Positions 1 through 8,001 of a stretch of DNA of 64,000 bases are shown piece by piece. The number at the start of each line of letters is the position of its first letter. The stretch's first letter is position 1. Source of the DNA: Kitasatospora cineracea (GTDB lineage: Bacteria; Actinomycetota; Actinomycetes; Streptomycetales; Streptomycetaceae); assembly GCF_003751605.1 (NCBI RefSeq), contig NZ_RJVJ01000001.1:5704001-5768000 (forward strand). The letters run 5' to 3'. The notes beneath the pieces are model-generated. The model did not search any database and was not told the DNA's origin. It was given only the letters and a program-made list of their open reading frames with translations. The translations under genes and the position numbers were made by a program.

Positions 1-1
1 C

Positions 2-1234
2 CTGCGCTACTACTTCAAGTCCGACGGCCCGTCGACCACCTACCGCTTCGCCTGCTCCTGGGCGGTCAAGGGCTGCGGCAACATCACCGGCACCTTCGGC
101 ACCCTGGCCAACCCCACCGCCACCGCCGACCGCTACCTGGAGATCGGCTTCACCGCCGGAGCCGGCTCGCTCGCCCCCGGCCAGTCCACCGGCGACATGC
201 AGCTGCGCTTCTACCGCTCCGACTGGCAGACCCTCACCCAGTCCGACGACTACTCCTTCAGCGGCACCCAGACCGGCTACGCCGACTGGCAGAAGGTCAC
301 CCTGCAGGAGGACGGCGCGCTGACCTGGGGGACCGCCCCCACCGGCAACAACCCGTCCCCGTCGCCCAGTTCGTCCCCCTCGCCGTCCCCGTCCGGCTCC
401 ACCTCCACCCCGCCGGTCGACCCGAACGCCCCCGTCCTGTTCGACGACTTCTCCTACAACACCAGCTCCGACGCCGCCGTCCAGCAGCACGGCTGGACCG
501 TCAAGTCCGGACAGGGCGGCCCCGGCGTCGCCGGCGCCACCTGGTCCCCGGCCGACGTCACCTTCCCGACCGTCGGCGGCAGCAAGGTGCTCAACCTGCG
601 GCTGACCACCGACGGCACGGCCTCCGGCACCAAGGAGACCGAGATCCAGACCACCGCGCGCAAGTTCAAGAACGGCACCTACGCGGCCCGGGTCAAGTTC
701 GCCGACGCCCCGAACAGCGGCCCCGACGGCGACCACATCAACCAGACCTTCTTCGGCTTCACCCCGCTCAACGCCCCGATGGACCCGAACTACGGCGAGG
801 AGGACTTCGAGTACCTGCCCAACGGCGGCTGGGGCGAGCAGAGCAACATCATGTACGAGACCAGCTGGGAGACCTACAACCCGGACCCGTGGAACGCCGT
901 CAACACCCACGGCGAGCAGCGCCAGTCCTACGACGGCTGGCACCTGCTGCAGTTCACCATCGACAACAGCAACATCACCTACTGGATCGACGGCCAGGTC
1001 GTCGCCACCCACGGCGAGCCCTACCTGCCCGAGACCCCGCAGTTCATCGACTTCAACCACTGGCTGATCGACCTCGCGGGCCAGTACTCCAACACCCCGC
1101 GCTCGTACGACGAGCAGGTCGACTACCTGTACTTCGTCAAGGACCAGGTGCTCAGCCCCGCCCAGGTCGCCTCGAACGTCGCCGCACTGCGCACGGCCGG
1201 CACCGCGTTCAAGGACACCGTCCCCGCGAGCTGA
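2..1234 (+). CDS. Secreted CBM3 - GH16-type glycoside hydrolase (5' end outside window)
   Basis: The reading frame is open from base 2, so the start lies upstream. About the first 105 visible residues (LRYYF..., CSWAVKGC) look like a family 3 carbohydrate-binding module. A Pro/Ser linker rich in PSPS follows (about 350-420), then a ~265-residue beta-sandwich domain. At 797-811 the sequence EEDFE fits the GH16 signature ExDxE, which holds the nucleophile and acid/base glutamates. The downstream stretch of W, D and Y residues (YWIDGQVV, FIDFNHWLIDLAG) fits a concanavalin-like fold. Inference: an extracellular beta-glucanase or related enzyme held on crystalline polysaccharide by its CBM. Substrate cannot be told from sequence. 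It converges with the TIM44-like gene and shares a strong hairpin with it. Confidence 0.75.
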   Translation: MRYYFKSDGPSTTYRFACSWAVKGCGNITGTFGTLANPTATADRYLEIGFTAGAGSLAPGQSTGDMQLRFYRSDWQTLTQSDDYSFSGTQTGYADWQKVTLQEDGALTWGTAPTGNNPSPSPSSSPSPSPSGSTSTPPVDPNAPVLFDDFSYNTSSDAAVQQHGWTVKSGQGGPGVAGATWSPADVTFPTVGGSKVLNLRLTTDGTASGTKETEIQTTARKFKNGTYAARVKFADAPNSGPDGDHINQTFFGFTPLNAPMDPNYGEEDFEYLPNGGWGEQSNIMYETSWETYNPDPWNAVNTHGEQRQSYDGWHLLQFTIDNSNITYWIDGQVVATHGEPYLPETPQFIDFNHWLIDLAGQYSNTPRSYDEQVDYLYFVKDQVLSPAQVASNVAALRTAGTAFKDTVPAS

Positions 1235-2640
1235 CCCCGCACCGGACCGGCCGGGGCGCCCGCGCACACGCGCGGGCGCCCCGGCCGGGCTGCGGGGCGC
1301 GGTCGGCTACTCCGGGTGGCGGCGACCACGGTCCAGGTGTCGGCCGAGGCGTCGTCCATCCGCAGGTCGAACGCGAAGGCGAGCGGCCGGCGGGTGCGGG
1401 CGTCGCCGCGGAGCACCTGCTCGGTGCGCCGGTCGACCTCGTAGTAGACGCCCTCCGCGGCGACCGCGACCCGGAAGACGATCGGCTCGCGGGAGAGCAG
1501 CGAGCGCACCGTGACCGACTTGATGACGGCCTCGCGCATGACGGTCCGGTCGGGCGTGCGCACGGAGGTGAAGTCCAGGCTGCCGTCGTTCATCACCCAC
1601 TCCTCGAGGAAGCGCTCGACGGCGACCTCCAGGACGGCCCGGTCGAACCGGCCGTCGAGCACGCTCAGGTCGCCGACGGCGGCGTCGGCGTCCGCGCTCC
1701 ACGAGATGTTGGTGAGCGACAGGATGTCGCCCGCGCCCCGGACCGCGGTCTTCCCGGCCACCTCGAGCACCGCCTCGCGGGCGACCTCCCGCTGGTCCCA
1801 GCCGTCCGTCTCGACGGCGTTGGTCAGGTGGTGCGCGCCCTCGGCCGCCTGCTCGATCGAGGAGACGATCCACTCCCCGGCCTGGTTCTTGCGCAGCGTC
1901 CAGTACTCGACCGGGCGGGTCGAGCCGTCCTTGCGCGCGGCGTCGGTGCCGTAGCCGCTGCGCACGTAGTCGTTGAGCGTCGCGGTGATCCGGAAGGTGA
2001 CGGTGTCGTTCACCTCGCCGGTGCGGTTCGCCAGGTCGACCAGCTCGACGTTGGGGCCGGAGACGACCTCCACCACGTTGACCTCGCCGCGCGAGGCGTA
2101 GTCCTGCAGTTCCTCGGCCCACTTGCCGTAGAGCACCGGGGACAGGATCTGCTGCAGCACCGCGTGGTCGTTGCGGGTCCAGGCCTGCTGGGCGGTGGTG
2201 TACAGCCAGACCGCCCGGGTCTCCAGCGCGCCGCGCTCGAAGGTCGGGTCGGTCTCGGCGAGGGCGTCGACCCGGGCCCCGATCCGGACGGCCCGCTCGC
2301 GCGCCTGCTCGTCCGCGCGGTGCGCTGCGCGGTCCGACACCGTGTTCAGGCCGGCCGCCTGCTTGGCCTTCCGGCGCCGGGACCTGATCCACAGGAACAG
2401 GACGAGGATCGCCACGATCACCAGCAGGGCCACGAACCCGCCGCCGCCCCCGCTGCCGGCCACGAACCCGTAGCCGAAGCCGCCGCCGTGGAAGCCGCCG
2501 CCACCACCACCGTGGCTGCCACCGCCGCCACCGCCGCCCCCGAACCCGTGGCTGCCGCCACCGCCCCGGGCGTACGCGAGCGTCGGGCCGCTCAGCGCGA
2601 CCACTCCAGCGACCACAGTTATCCACCGACGGGCGCGCAC
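1123..2640 (-). CDS. TIM44-like domain membrane protein (probable frameshift at 3' end)
   Basis: GTG start at 2640, preceded by AGGGGGAT. The order is an N-terminal signal or anchor segment, a Gly/His/Ser-rich stretch (about residues 26-66), one membrane helix (FVALLVIVAILVLFLW), a basic stop-transfer RSRRRKAK, and a ~300-residue Tim44-like domain that ends in TWTVVAATR. Such actinobacterial proteins usually end close to this point. Here the literal frame runs 62 residues further, through the hairpin at 1247-1288 and antisense to the GH16 gene. A TAG at 1307-1309 is one base out of frame: adding one base near 1310-1316 gives a 444-residue protein. I infer that 1307 is the natural stop. The cellular role is unknown; the domain suggests lipid or membrane-protein contact. 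Confidence 0.75.
   Translation of the reverse strand: MRARRWITVVAGVVALSGPTLAYARGGGGSHGFGGGGGGGGSHGGGGGGFHGGGFGYGFVAGSGGGGGFVALLVIVAILVLFLWIRSRRRKAKQAAGLNTVSDRAAHRADEQARERAVRIGARVDALAETDPTFERGALETRAVWLYTTAQQAWTRNDHAVLQQILSPVLYGKWAEELQDYASRGEVNVVEVVSGPNVELVDLANRTGEVNDTVTFRITATLNDYVRSGYGTDAARKDGSTRPVEYWTLRKNQAGEWIVSSIEQAAEGAHHLTNAVETDGWDQREVAREAVLEVAGKTAVRGAGDILSLTNISWSADADAAVGDLSVLDGRFDRAVLEVAVERFLEEWVMNDGSLDFTSVRTPDRTVMREAVIKSVTVRSLLSREPIVFRVAVAAEGVYYEVDRRTEQVLRGDARTRRPLAFAFDLRMDDASADTWTVVAATRSSRPRPAARPGRPRVCAGAPAGPVRGQLAGTVSLNAVPAVRSAATFEATWAGLSTWSLTKYR
1247..1288. terminator. Perfect 19-bp hairpin, bidirectional terminator
   Basis: The 19-bp arm 1247-1265 (ccggccggggcgcccgcgc) pairs perfectly with 1270-1288 around an ACAC loop. 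It lies 13 bases after the stop of the rightward GH16 gene and next to the frameshifted 3' end of the leftward TIM44-like gene, so it probably serves both. Confidence 0.8.
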
Positions 2641-2815
2641 CGGGATCCCCCTTCAAGAAATCAGAGCCGTTCCCTGCGAGCCTACAAGCCGGGCCGCCCG
2701 GGAGGCCCGTGGGCCCGGCGGCGGCCCGGCCGGGATCCCGCCCCGCGGCCCGGCCTCCCGTGGCCGCGGGGCGGGTAGGGTCCGGGCCGACGCACACGCA
2801 CGAAGGGGGAACACG

Positions 2816-3241
2816 GTGACCGACTTCCGGGAACTCGTCCGGCAGGCCCGCGACGAGGGCATCGCCGAACTGCTGGGCGGGGTGGTGGTGCGGGACGGCA
2901 GCGGGCGGATCCTGCTGGTCCGGCGCAGCCCGGAGGACTACCTCGGCGGGTGGTGGGAGATCCCCGGCGGCTCGCTCGAACCCGGCGAGCACCCGCGGGA
3001 CGGCGCGGCCCGCGAACTCGCCGAGGAGACCGGCCTCACCGGGCTCGCCCTCGCCTACCTGCACGCCGCCGACTTCACCGGCCGCACCGGCCTGCGGGCC
3101 CGCCAGTTCGCCTTCACCGCGGCCGTCCCCGACGGCGCCCCCGTCACCCTCACCGAGCACGACGCCCACCGCTGGGCCCGGCCGGACGACCTGCCGGAGG
3201 TCAGCGGCCACCACCGGGAGATCCTCGCCCGCCTCCGCTGA
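2816..3241 (+). CDS. Nudix hydrolase
   Basis: A 141-residue single-domain protein. The Nudix box is complete: GSLEPGE-HPRDGAA-REL-AEETGL fits Gx5Ex7REUxEExGU, with the metal-binding glutamates present. The preceding strand (LLGGVVVRDGSGRILLVRR) and the phrase GGWWEIPGG are typical of small MutT-like enzymes that hydrolyse a nucleoside diphosphate linked to another moiety. Start GTG with a GAAGGGGGA ribosome site. It is followed by the aldo/keto reductase with its own promoter, so it is probably monocistronic. Substrate cannot be inferred. Confidence 0.9.
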   Translation: MTDFRELVRQARDEGIAELLGGVVVRDGSGRILLVRRSPEDYLGGWWEIPGGSLEPGEHPRDGAARELAEETGLTGLALAYLHAADFTGRTGLRARQFAFTAAVPDGAPVTLTEHDAHRWARPDDLPEVSGHHREILARLR

Positions 3242-3269
3242 CCGGGGCCGCCGGGGCCAGGACCAAGCT

Positions 3270-3307
3270 TTGACAAAATTGGACTGACAGATTTTGAAAT
3301 CTGTCAG
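3270..3307 (+). promoter_or_regulatory. TTGACA promoter element and palindromic operator
   Basis: TTGACA sits at 3270-3275. Next comes a perfect 11-bp inverted repeat, CTGACAGATTT (3284-3294) and AAATCTGTCAG (3297-3307), with a 2-base centre. The palindrome covers the expected -10 region (about 3293-3298), so a bound repressor would block transcription of the reductase. The TetR gene at 4383 is the obvious candidate regulator. The AT-rich block stands out against its surroundings. Confidence 0.65.
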
Positions 3308-3329
3308 CGGATGGGCGTACGGTGGAGCC

Positions 3330-4319
3330 ATGGAGAACACCACGCTCGGCACCACCGGCCCCTCCGTCTCCCGCCTCGGCCTGGGGCTGATGGGCATGTC
3401 CGGCATGTACGGCCCGGCAGACCGGGCCGAGAGCATCGCCACCGTGCACGCCGCCCTCGACCGGGGCGTCACGCTGCTCGACACCGGCGACTTCTACGGC
3501 ATGGGGCACAACGAGATGCTGCTCCAGGAGGCGCTGCGCGGCCGCGACCGCGACCGGGCCGTCATCAGCGTCAAGTTCGGGGCGCTGCGCGACGCCGACG
3601 GCGGCTTCCTCGGAGTGGACCTGCGCCCCGCCGCGATCAAGAACTTCGTCGCCTACAGCCTCCAGCGGCTCGGCACCGACCACATCGACGTCTACCGCCC
3701 GGCCCGGATCAGCCCCGAGATCCCGATCGAGGACGTCGTCGGCACCCTCGCCGAACTGGTCGACAAGGGCTGGATCCGGCACATCGGCCTCTCCGAGGTC
3801 GGCGCCGACACGCTGCGCCGCGCCCACGCCGTCCACCCGATCACCGACGTGCAGATCGAGTACTCGCTGATCTCGCGCGGCATCGAGCAGGACATCCTGC
3901 CCACCGCGAACGAGCTCGGCGTCGCCGTCACCGCCTACGGCGTGCTCTCGCGCGGCCTGATCAGCGGCCACTGGAAGCCGCAGGCCGCCGACGGCGACTT
4001 CCGTGCCCACCTGCCGCGCTTCAGCGGCGACGCCCTCGACCACAACCTCGCCCTGGTCGAGGCCCTGCGGGCGATCGCCGCCGACAAGCGCGTCACGGTC
4101 GCCCAACTCGCCATCGCCTGGGTGCTCGGCCGCGGCGACGGCCTGGTCCCGCTGATCGGCGCCCGCCGCCGCGACCGCCTCGACGAGGCGCTCGGCGCCC
4201 TCGACGTCACCCTCACCCCCGCCGACCTCGCCGCCATCGAGGCCGCCGTGCCCGCCGACGCCGCCCGCGGCGAACGCTACGACCCGGCGCAGATGGCGAT
4301 GCTCGACAGCGAGCGGTAG
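3330..4319 (+). CDS. Aldo/keto reductase with altered catalytic tetrad
   Basis: NADPH-dependent reductase of the AKR superfamily, TIM-barrel type, 329 residues from ATG 3330 (GGTGGAG ribosome site). A longer start at TTG 3294 falls inside the operator palindrome and is less likely. Visible: the N-terminal strand TTLGTTGPSVSRLGLGLMG, Asp and Tyr of the tetrad in LLDTGDFYG, Lys in ISVKFG, and the cofactor-binding IGLSEVG and LIGARRRDRL. The usual LYQxHR catalytic histidine is replaced: the sequence reads IDVYRPARISP. As I recall, this YRPAR variant recurs in a Streptomyces subfamily, so it is probably a lineage trait. The TetR gene 63 bases downstream in the same direction suggests a small self-regulated detoxification unit. 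Confidence 0.88.
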   Translation: MENTTLGTTGPSVSRLGLGLMGMSGMYGPADRAESIATVHAALDRGVTLLDTGDFYGMGHNEMLLQEALRGRDRDRAVISVKFGALRDADGGFLGVDLRPAAIKNFVAYSLQRLGTDHIDVYRPARISPEIPIEDVVGTLAELVDKGWIRHIGLSEVGADTLRRAHAVHPITDVQIEYSLISRGIEQDILPTANELGVAVTAYGVLSRGLISGHWKPQAADGDFRAHLPRFSGDALDHNLALVEALRAIAADKRVTVAQLAIAWVLGRGDGLVPLIGARRRDRLDEALGALDVTLTPADLAAIEAAVPADAARGERYDPAQMAMLDSER

Positions 4320-4382
4320 CACGGACGCCGGGGGAGCGGGCCCGCACCGGCCGCGACCGGCCCGAACGGTAACCTCGGGGCC

Positions 4383-4967
4383 ATGACCGAACAGCTGACC
4401 GCCGAGCGGATCCTCGACACCGCCGAGGACGTCCTGCGCCGCTACGGCCCCGCCAAGGCGACCGTGGTGGACGTCGCCCGCGCGCTCGGCGTCAGCCACG
4501 GCAGCGTCTACCGCCACTTCGGCACCAAGGCCGCGCTGCGCGAAGCGGTCGCCGAACGCTGGCTGCGCCGGACGTCCGCCCCGATGGCCGCGATCGCCGA
4601 CGACCCGGCCGTGCCGGCCCCCGAGCGGCTGCGCGGCTGGGTCCGCGCCCTCAACACGACCAAGCGGGACTACGCCCTCCAGGACCCGGAACTGCAGCGC
4701 ACGTTCCGGGAACTGGTGGGCGACGCGACCGGCATCGTCACCGCGCACGAGGACGAACTGGCCGGACAGCTCGCCCGGATCGTCGCCGCCGGGGTCGCCG
4801 CGGGCGATCTCACCGCGGCCGACCCGGCCGTCGCGGGCCGCGCCGTCTTCCAGGCCACCGCCCGCTTCCACCACCCCGCGCACGCCGCCGACTGGACCGC
4901 CCCGGCCAACGACGCCGACCTGGACGCCGTCGTCGACCTGCTGCTGGCCGGCCTCGCCCCGCGCTGA
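4383..4967 (+). CDS. TetR-family transcriptional regulator
   Basis: 194 residues. The N-terminal helix-turn-helix is canonical (AERILDTAEDVLRRYG...TVVDVARALGVSHGSVYRHFGTKAALREAV). The remaining ~130 helical residues form a ligand-binding and dimerisation domain typical of repressors linked to oxidoreductases. It lies 63 bases downstream of the aldo/keto reductase on the same strand. The inverted repeat over the reductase promoter is its likely operator; that link is inference from position and symmetry. A strong hairpin follows the stop. Confidence 0.9.
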   Translation: MTEQLTAERILDTAEDVLRRYGPAKATVVDVARALGVSHGSVYRHFGTKAALREAVAERWLRRTSAPMAAIADDPAVPAPERLRGWVRALNTTKRDYALQDPELQRTFRELVGDATGIVTAHEDELAGQLARIVAAGVAAGDLTAADPAVAGRAVFQATARFHHPAHAADWTAPANDADLDAVVDLLLAGLAPR

Positions 4968-4970
4968 CCG

Positions 4971-5002
4971 GCCCGCCCCGCGCTCGGCCGGGCGGGGCGG
5001 GC
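4971..5002 (+). terminator. Hairpin terminator after TetR gene
   Basis: The perfect 11-bp arms GCCCGCCCCGC (4971-4981) and 4992-5002 start four bases after the TetR stop, with a 10-base loop. No U-tract is seen, as is common in high-GC actinomycetes. Confidence 0.6.
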
Positions 5003-5167
5003 GGGGCGGGCGGATTGACCGGGCGAGGACCCGGGGCTGGCCGATCGGGTGACAGTGCGTCAACGAAGCGATAGGCGGCCACCCCTCCTGGTGATGACTG
5101 AGCGTGACCGCCGAGCGGATCGGCGGCCCGCCCCGTCCCACGGGCTCCGCACCCGAGCAGGAGAGCC

Positions 5168-5677
5168 ATGCCCCGCACCCCCCGGCGCCGCCACCTCCCG
5201 GCGGCCCTCGCCGCCACCGCCGCCGTCCTCGCCCTGACCGCCCTCGCCCCCGCGCCCGGCCCCGGCTCCGCGCCCGGCCCCGGTCCCGCCGCGGCCCCGC
5301 CCGCCGCCCGCGACACCGAACCCGCCTGCACCGGCGCCGTCGGCCCCGCGGTCCCCGTCACCGGCGGCACCGTCACCTGGTGCGAGACCGCCGGCGGCGG
5401 ACGCCTGGTCTTCACCAACACGAGCCCCGCCGACGCCGACCTCTCGCTGGTCGTCCACGACTGCGACGGCGGCAAGGCCCCCAACCTCGACGCCGCGAAG
5501 TGCGCCGCCACCCTCAAGGGCACCCGCGACGTCGTCTGGCGGCAGGTCGGGCCGCAGCAGGCCGTGTCCGCCGACTTCGCCATCAAGAAGGGCGCCAACG
5601 CCCAGGTGTGGTGGACCGCCGACCCCGCCGACCGGGCCACCGACCTCAGGCTGCTGGGAACGCCGTGGAACGCCTGA
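5168..5677 (+). CDS. Secreted hypothetical protein
   Basis: 169 residues. A signal peptide is clear: basic MPRTPRRRHLP, then a hydrophobic Ala/Leu core, then a Pro/Gly/Ala-rich spacer to about residue 55. The mature part (~115 residues) has four cysteines (PACTG, TWCET, HDCDGG, AKCAA) that could form two disulphides, and ends in VWWTADPADRATDLRLLGTPWNA. The start is supported by AGGAGAGCC. I do not recognise a family. The next gene also encodes a small secreted protein and follows by about 70 bases, so the two may be co-transcribed. Confidence 0.7.
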   Translation: MPRTPRRRHLPAALAATAAVLALTALAPAPGPGSAPGPGPAAAPPAARDTEPACTGAVGPAVPVTGGTVTWCETAGGGRLVFTNTSPADADLSLVVHDCDGGKAPNLDAAKCAATLKGTRDVVWRQVGPQQAVSADFAIKKGANAQVWWTADPADRATDLRLLGTPWNA

Positions 5678-5748
5678 CCAGCCGCCGCCCCGCCCCGCCC
5701 ACCGGCACCGGCCGGACCGGGACCCGACTCCCCGTGAGGACCCGACCG

Positions 5749-6198
5749 ATGCACCTGCGCCCGCTCGTTCTCGCCCTGGCCCTGCTCCCGCTCGGCGCCG
5801 CCCCGGCCCTCGCCGCGCCGGTGGGGACGTCCGCGGCGGCGCCCGTGGAGGCACCCGCCGGCAACCCGCCCGGCGTGCACGTCCTCAACGGCGACAGCCG
5901 TCCCGCCCGGCACGTCGACTGCCCGGCCGGCTGGGTCTGCCTCTACGACGGCGTCCACTACGACCACGCCGCCGTCGCCCTGCTGCCCGGCACCGCGCTC
6001 ACCGACACCGGGCTCCTCCGCCTGCCCGACGGCTCCCGGTTCACCGGCACCGGGGGCGTCTCCGCCTGGGTCAACAACTCGCCCGTCACCTACTGCTGGT
6101 ACCCCGGCAAGGACTACCGGGGCACCGCCACCACGATGGCCCCCGCCACCCGGGGCAGCGCCTTCAACGACGCCCTCACCTCGCTCCGCCCCTGCTGA
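5749..6198 (+). CDS. Secreted peptidase-inhibitor I36-like protein
   Basis: 149 residues from ATG 5749, which has GAGGA eight bases upstream; an in-frame GTG at 5734 is a less favoured start. A signal peptide is visible (MHLRPLVLALALLPLGAAPALA). The mature domain has CPAGWVCLYDG, VSAWVNNSP, WYPGKDYRG and SAFNDALTSLRPC. This pattern of Cys pairs plus aromatic/Gly turns is seen in Streptomyces proteins annotated as peptidase inhibitor family I36 (SmpI-like, beta/gamma-crystallin fold). Role by family: inhibition of extracellular metalloproteases. Inhibitory activity is not shown by the sequence. Confidence 0.7.
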   Translation: MHLRPLVLALALLPLGAAPALAAPVGTSAAAPVEAPAGNPPGVHVLNGDSRPARHVDCPAGWVCLYDGVHYDHAAVALLPGTALTDTGLLRLPDGSRFTGTGGVSAWVNNSPVTYCWYPGKDYRGTATTMAPATRGSAFNDALTSLRPC

Positions 6199-6250
6199 TC
6201 CGCCCCTGCTGACCCGGCCCTGCTGACCCGGCCCGGCCGCTCCGGCCGGG
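6190..6250 (+). terminator. CTGCTGACCCGG repeats and 8-bp hairpin after I36-like gene
   Basis: Three imperfect direct copies of CCCTGCTGAcCCGg lie at about 6190-6231; the first contains the gene's own stop codon. A perfect hairpin CCCGGCCG-CTC-CGGCCGGG follows at 6232-6250. This is a likely transcription end. The repeats look like slippage duplication of the gene's last codons. Confidence 0.5.
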
Positions 6251-6296
6251 AGCCCGGGTGGCCTGATCCGGCCAGCTGACGAAGTGTCATGATCCG

Positions 6297-6335
6297 TCCA
6301 CCCGGCGGGCGGTGCGGGCGGCCCGCCCGGTGGAT
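6297..6335. promoter_or_regulatory. Long imperfect inverted repeat in 5' region of the membrane-protein gene
   Basis: The 14-base arm TCCACCCGGCGGGC (6297-6310) pairs with 6322-6335 with one mismatch and an ~11-base loop. It sits about 60 bases before the start of the membrane-protein gene, so it could be a leader hairpin or operator. Function unknown. Confidence 0.35.
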
Positions 6336-6395
6336 ATCCTGCGGAAAGACGGCCTGAGGGAGCATCGGCCGACCACCTAGGGGGATCTCGGACCC

Positions 6396-6959
6396 ATGTC
6401 TTACCTGCGCACCTTCCTGCCCTGGATCATCTTCGCGGTGATCCCCTCGGCCCAGTGGCAGTGGGCCGCGCTGGCCGGCCTGCTGGTCGCCGCCGCCGTC
6501 ACCGTCCAGCAGCGCCTCGCCGGCGCCGGATGGGACGCGCTGATCATCGAGACCGGCTCCGCGCTGTACTTCGCGGTGCTCGCCGCGATCGCCTTCGCCG
6601 ACCCGCACTCCGGCGTCCGCGACTACTCCGCCACGCTGTCCTCCGCCGTCCTCGCGGTGATCGCCGGCGGCTCGCTGCTGATCGGCAAGCCGTTCACGCT
6701 CGGCATCGCCAAGCGCACCACCCCGCGGGAGTTCTGGACGCTCAAGCCGTTCATCCGGGTCAACGTGATCATCACCTCGGTGTGGACGGCCGCCTTCGCG
6801 GTCACCGCCGTCGCCCTCGCCGTCCTCGCGCACGGCGGCCACGGGCACTCCACCACCTCGCTGATCGTCCAGATCGCCGGCTTCGTTGTCCCGATGGTCT
6901 TCACCGTCCGCTACGTCGCCATCGTCCAGGCCCGCGCCCCGCGCGCCCCGCAGACCTGA
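6396..6959 (+). CDS. Conserved membrane protein
   Basis: 187 residues with five or six predicted membrane helices: TFLPWIIFAVIPSA, WAALAGLLVAAAVTV, ALIIETGSALYFAVLAAIAFA, AVLAVIAGGSLLIG, VIITSVWTAAFAVTAVALAVLA, and SLIVQIAGFVVPMVFTV. Short polar loops contain KPFTLGIAKRTTPREFW. The fold resembles small Streptomyces integral membrane proteins of unknown role; no catalytic motif is seen. A GGGGGA ribosome site precedes ATG. Only 12 bases separate its stop from the convergent ABC ATPase gene. Confidence 0.75.
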   Translation: MSYLRTFLPWIIFAVIPSAQWQWAALAGLLVAAAVTVQQRLAGAGWDALIIETGSALYFAVLAAIAFADPHSGVRDYSATLSSAVLAVIAGGSLLIGKPFTLGIAKRTTPREFWTLKPFIRVNVIITSVWTAAFAVTAVALAVLAHGGHGHSTTSLIVQIAGFVVPMVFTVRYVAIVQARAPRAPQT

Positions 6960-6971
6960 CCCGACCGGCGC

Positions 6972-7952
6972 TCAGGCGGTGTCGTCGGGGCGGAGTTGGA
7001 TGTGGTCGGTGGCGAGGTCGGCGGCGACGCGGTGCTGCATGCCGAGGGCGGTGAGGAAGGCGGCGGGGAGTTGGACGCGGCCGGTGCGGTCGAGCATGAC
7101 GTATTCGCGTTCGGAGACGGTTTCGGTGCCGTGTTCGTCGATCCGGGTGCGGCGGAGGACTTCGCTGCTGGTGCGGCCGTCGCGGATGGCGACGGTGCGG
7201 CGGACTTCGCCGGCGACCATGGGGTCGTGGGTGACGATGACGACGGTGGTGGCGAGTTCGCGGTTGACGGTGCGGAAGGCGTCGAAGATGCCGGCGGCGG
7301 TGTCGGTGTCGAGTTCGCCGGTGGGTTCGTCGGCGAGCAGGACGGCGGGTTGGTTGGCGAGGGCGACGGCGATGGCGACGCGTTGCTGCTGGCCGCCGGA
7401 GAGCTGGGCGGGGCGGCGGTGCGCCAGCTCGCCGATGTCCAGCGCCTCCAGCAGCTCCGCCGTCCGCTGCCTGCGGCGGCGGGCCGCGGCCGGGGTGGAA
7501 CGCTCGCCGCGCAACTGCATCGGCAGCGCCACGTTCTGCTCCGCCGTCAGGAACGGCATCAGGTTGCGGGCCGTCTGCTGCCAGACGAAGCCCACCACCT
7601 CGCGCCGGTAGCGCAGCCGCTCCTTCGCCGACATCGCCAGCAGGTCCCGGCCGTCCACCCGGGCCGACCCCGCCGTCGGCGCGTCCAGACCCGCCAGGAT
7701 GTTCAGCAGCGTCGACTTGCCGCTGCCCGACGCGCCGACCAGCGCCACCAGGTCGCCCCGGTCAACCGTCAGGTCCAGGCCCTGCAAAGCCTGCACCTCG
7801 ACCCTGTCCGCGGTGAAGATCTTCACCACCCGGTCGCAGGCGATCGCCGCGTCCGCCCCGTACGGCCGGGGCGCGGCGGCCGCCAGCGCCCGACTGCGCA
7901 ACTCCTGCAGGCTCGGGACGTCCGCGCTGCCGGGCATGGGTTCGGTGCTCAC
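6972..7952 (-). CDS. ABC transporter ATPase, MacB/LolD type, with AbrB-like C-terminal tail
   Basis: 326 residues from GTG 7952 (GGAG nine bases upstream). The nucleotide-binding domain is complete: Walker A GASGSGKS (73-80), Q-loop WQQ near 124, signature LSGGQQQ (184-190), Walker B VLLADEP (about 203-209), and H-loop VTHDP (about 239). The sequence (PTGELD, ...ATTVVIVTHD) is of the MacB/LolD exporter type, which pairs with FtsX permeases. After the NBD a ~60-residue tail reads EYVMLDRTGRVQLPAAF...DHIQLRP. This resembles a SpoVT/AbrB swapped-hairpin segment and may modulate the ATPase or aid dimerisation. It is the third gene of the leftward operon with two large permeases, 49 bases after the second. 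Confidence 0.92.
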   Translation of the reverse strand: MSTEPMPGSADVPSLQELRSRALAAAAPRPYGADAAIACDRVVKIFTADRVEVQALQGLDLTVDRGDLVALVGASGSGKSTLLNILAGLDAPTAGSARVDGRDLLAMSAKERLRYRREVVGFVWQQTARNLMPFLTAEQNVALPMQLRGERSTPAAARRRRQRTAELLEALDIGELAHRRPAQLSGGQQQRVAIAVALANQPAVLLADEPTGELDTDTAAGIFDAFRTVNRELATTVVIVTHDPMVAGEVRRTVAIRDGRTSSEVLRRTRIDEHGTETVSEREYVMLDRTGRVQLPAAFLTALGMQHRVAADLATDHIQLRPDDTA

Positions 7953-8001
7953 CGTTCGGCTCCTGGAGGGAAGACTGGAGGGAAGAAGGGACAGCGGGCG
8001 G

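Noticed and set aside
889..2778. 629-residue plus-strand ORF across GH16 and TIM44-like genes
   Set aside because: It crosses a strong terminator and is antisense or out of frame to two recognisable genes.
3294..3329. TTG start for the aldo/keto reductase at 3294
   Set aside because: It lies inside the operator palindrome and at the expected -10 site; ATG 3330 has a ribosome site and the normal family N-terminus.
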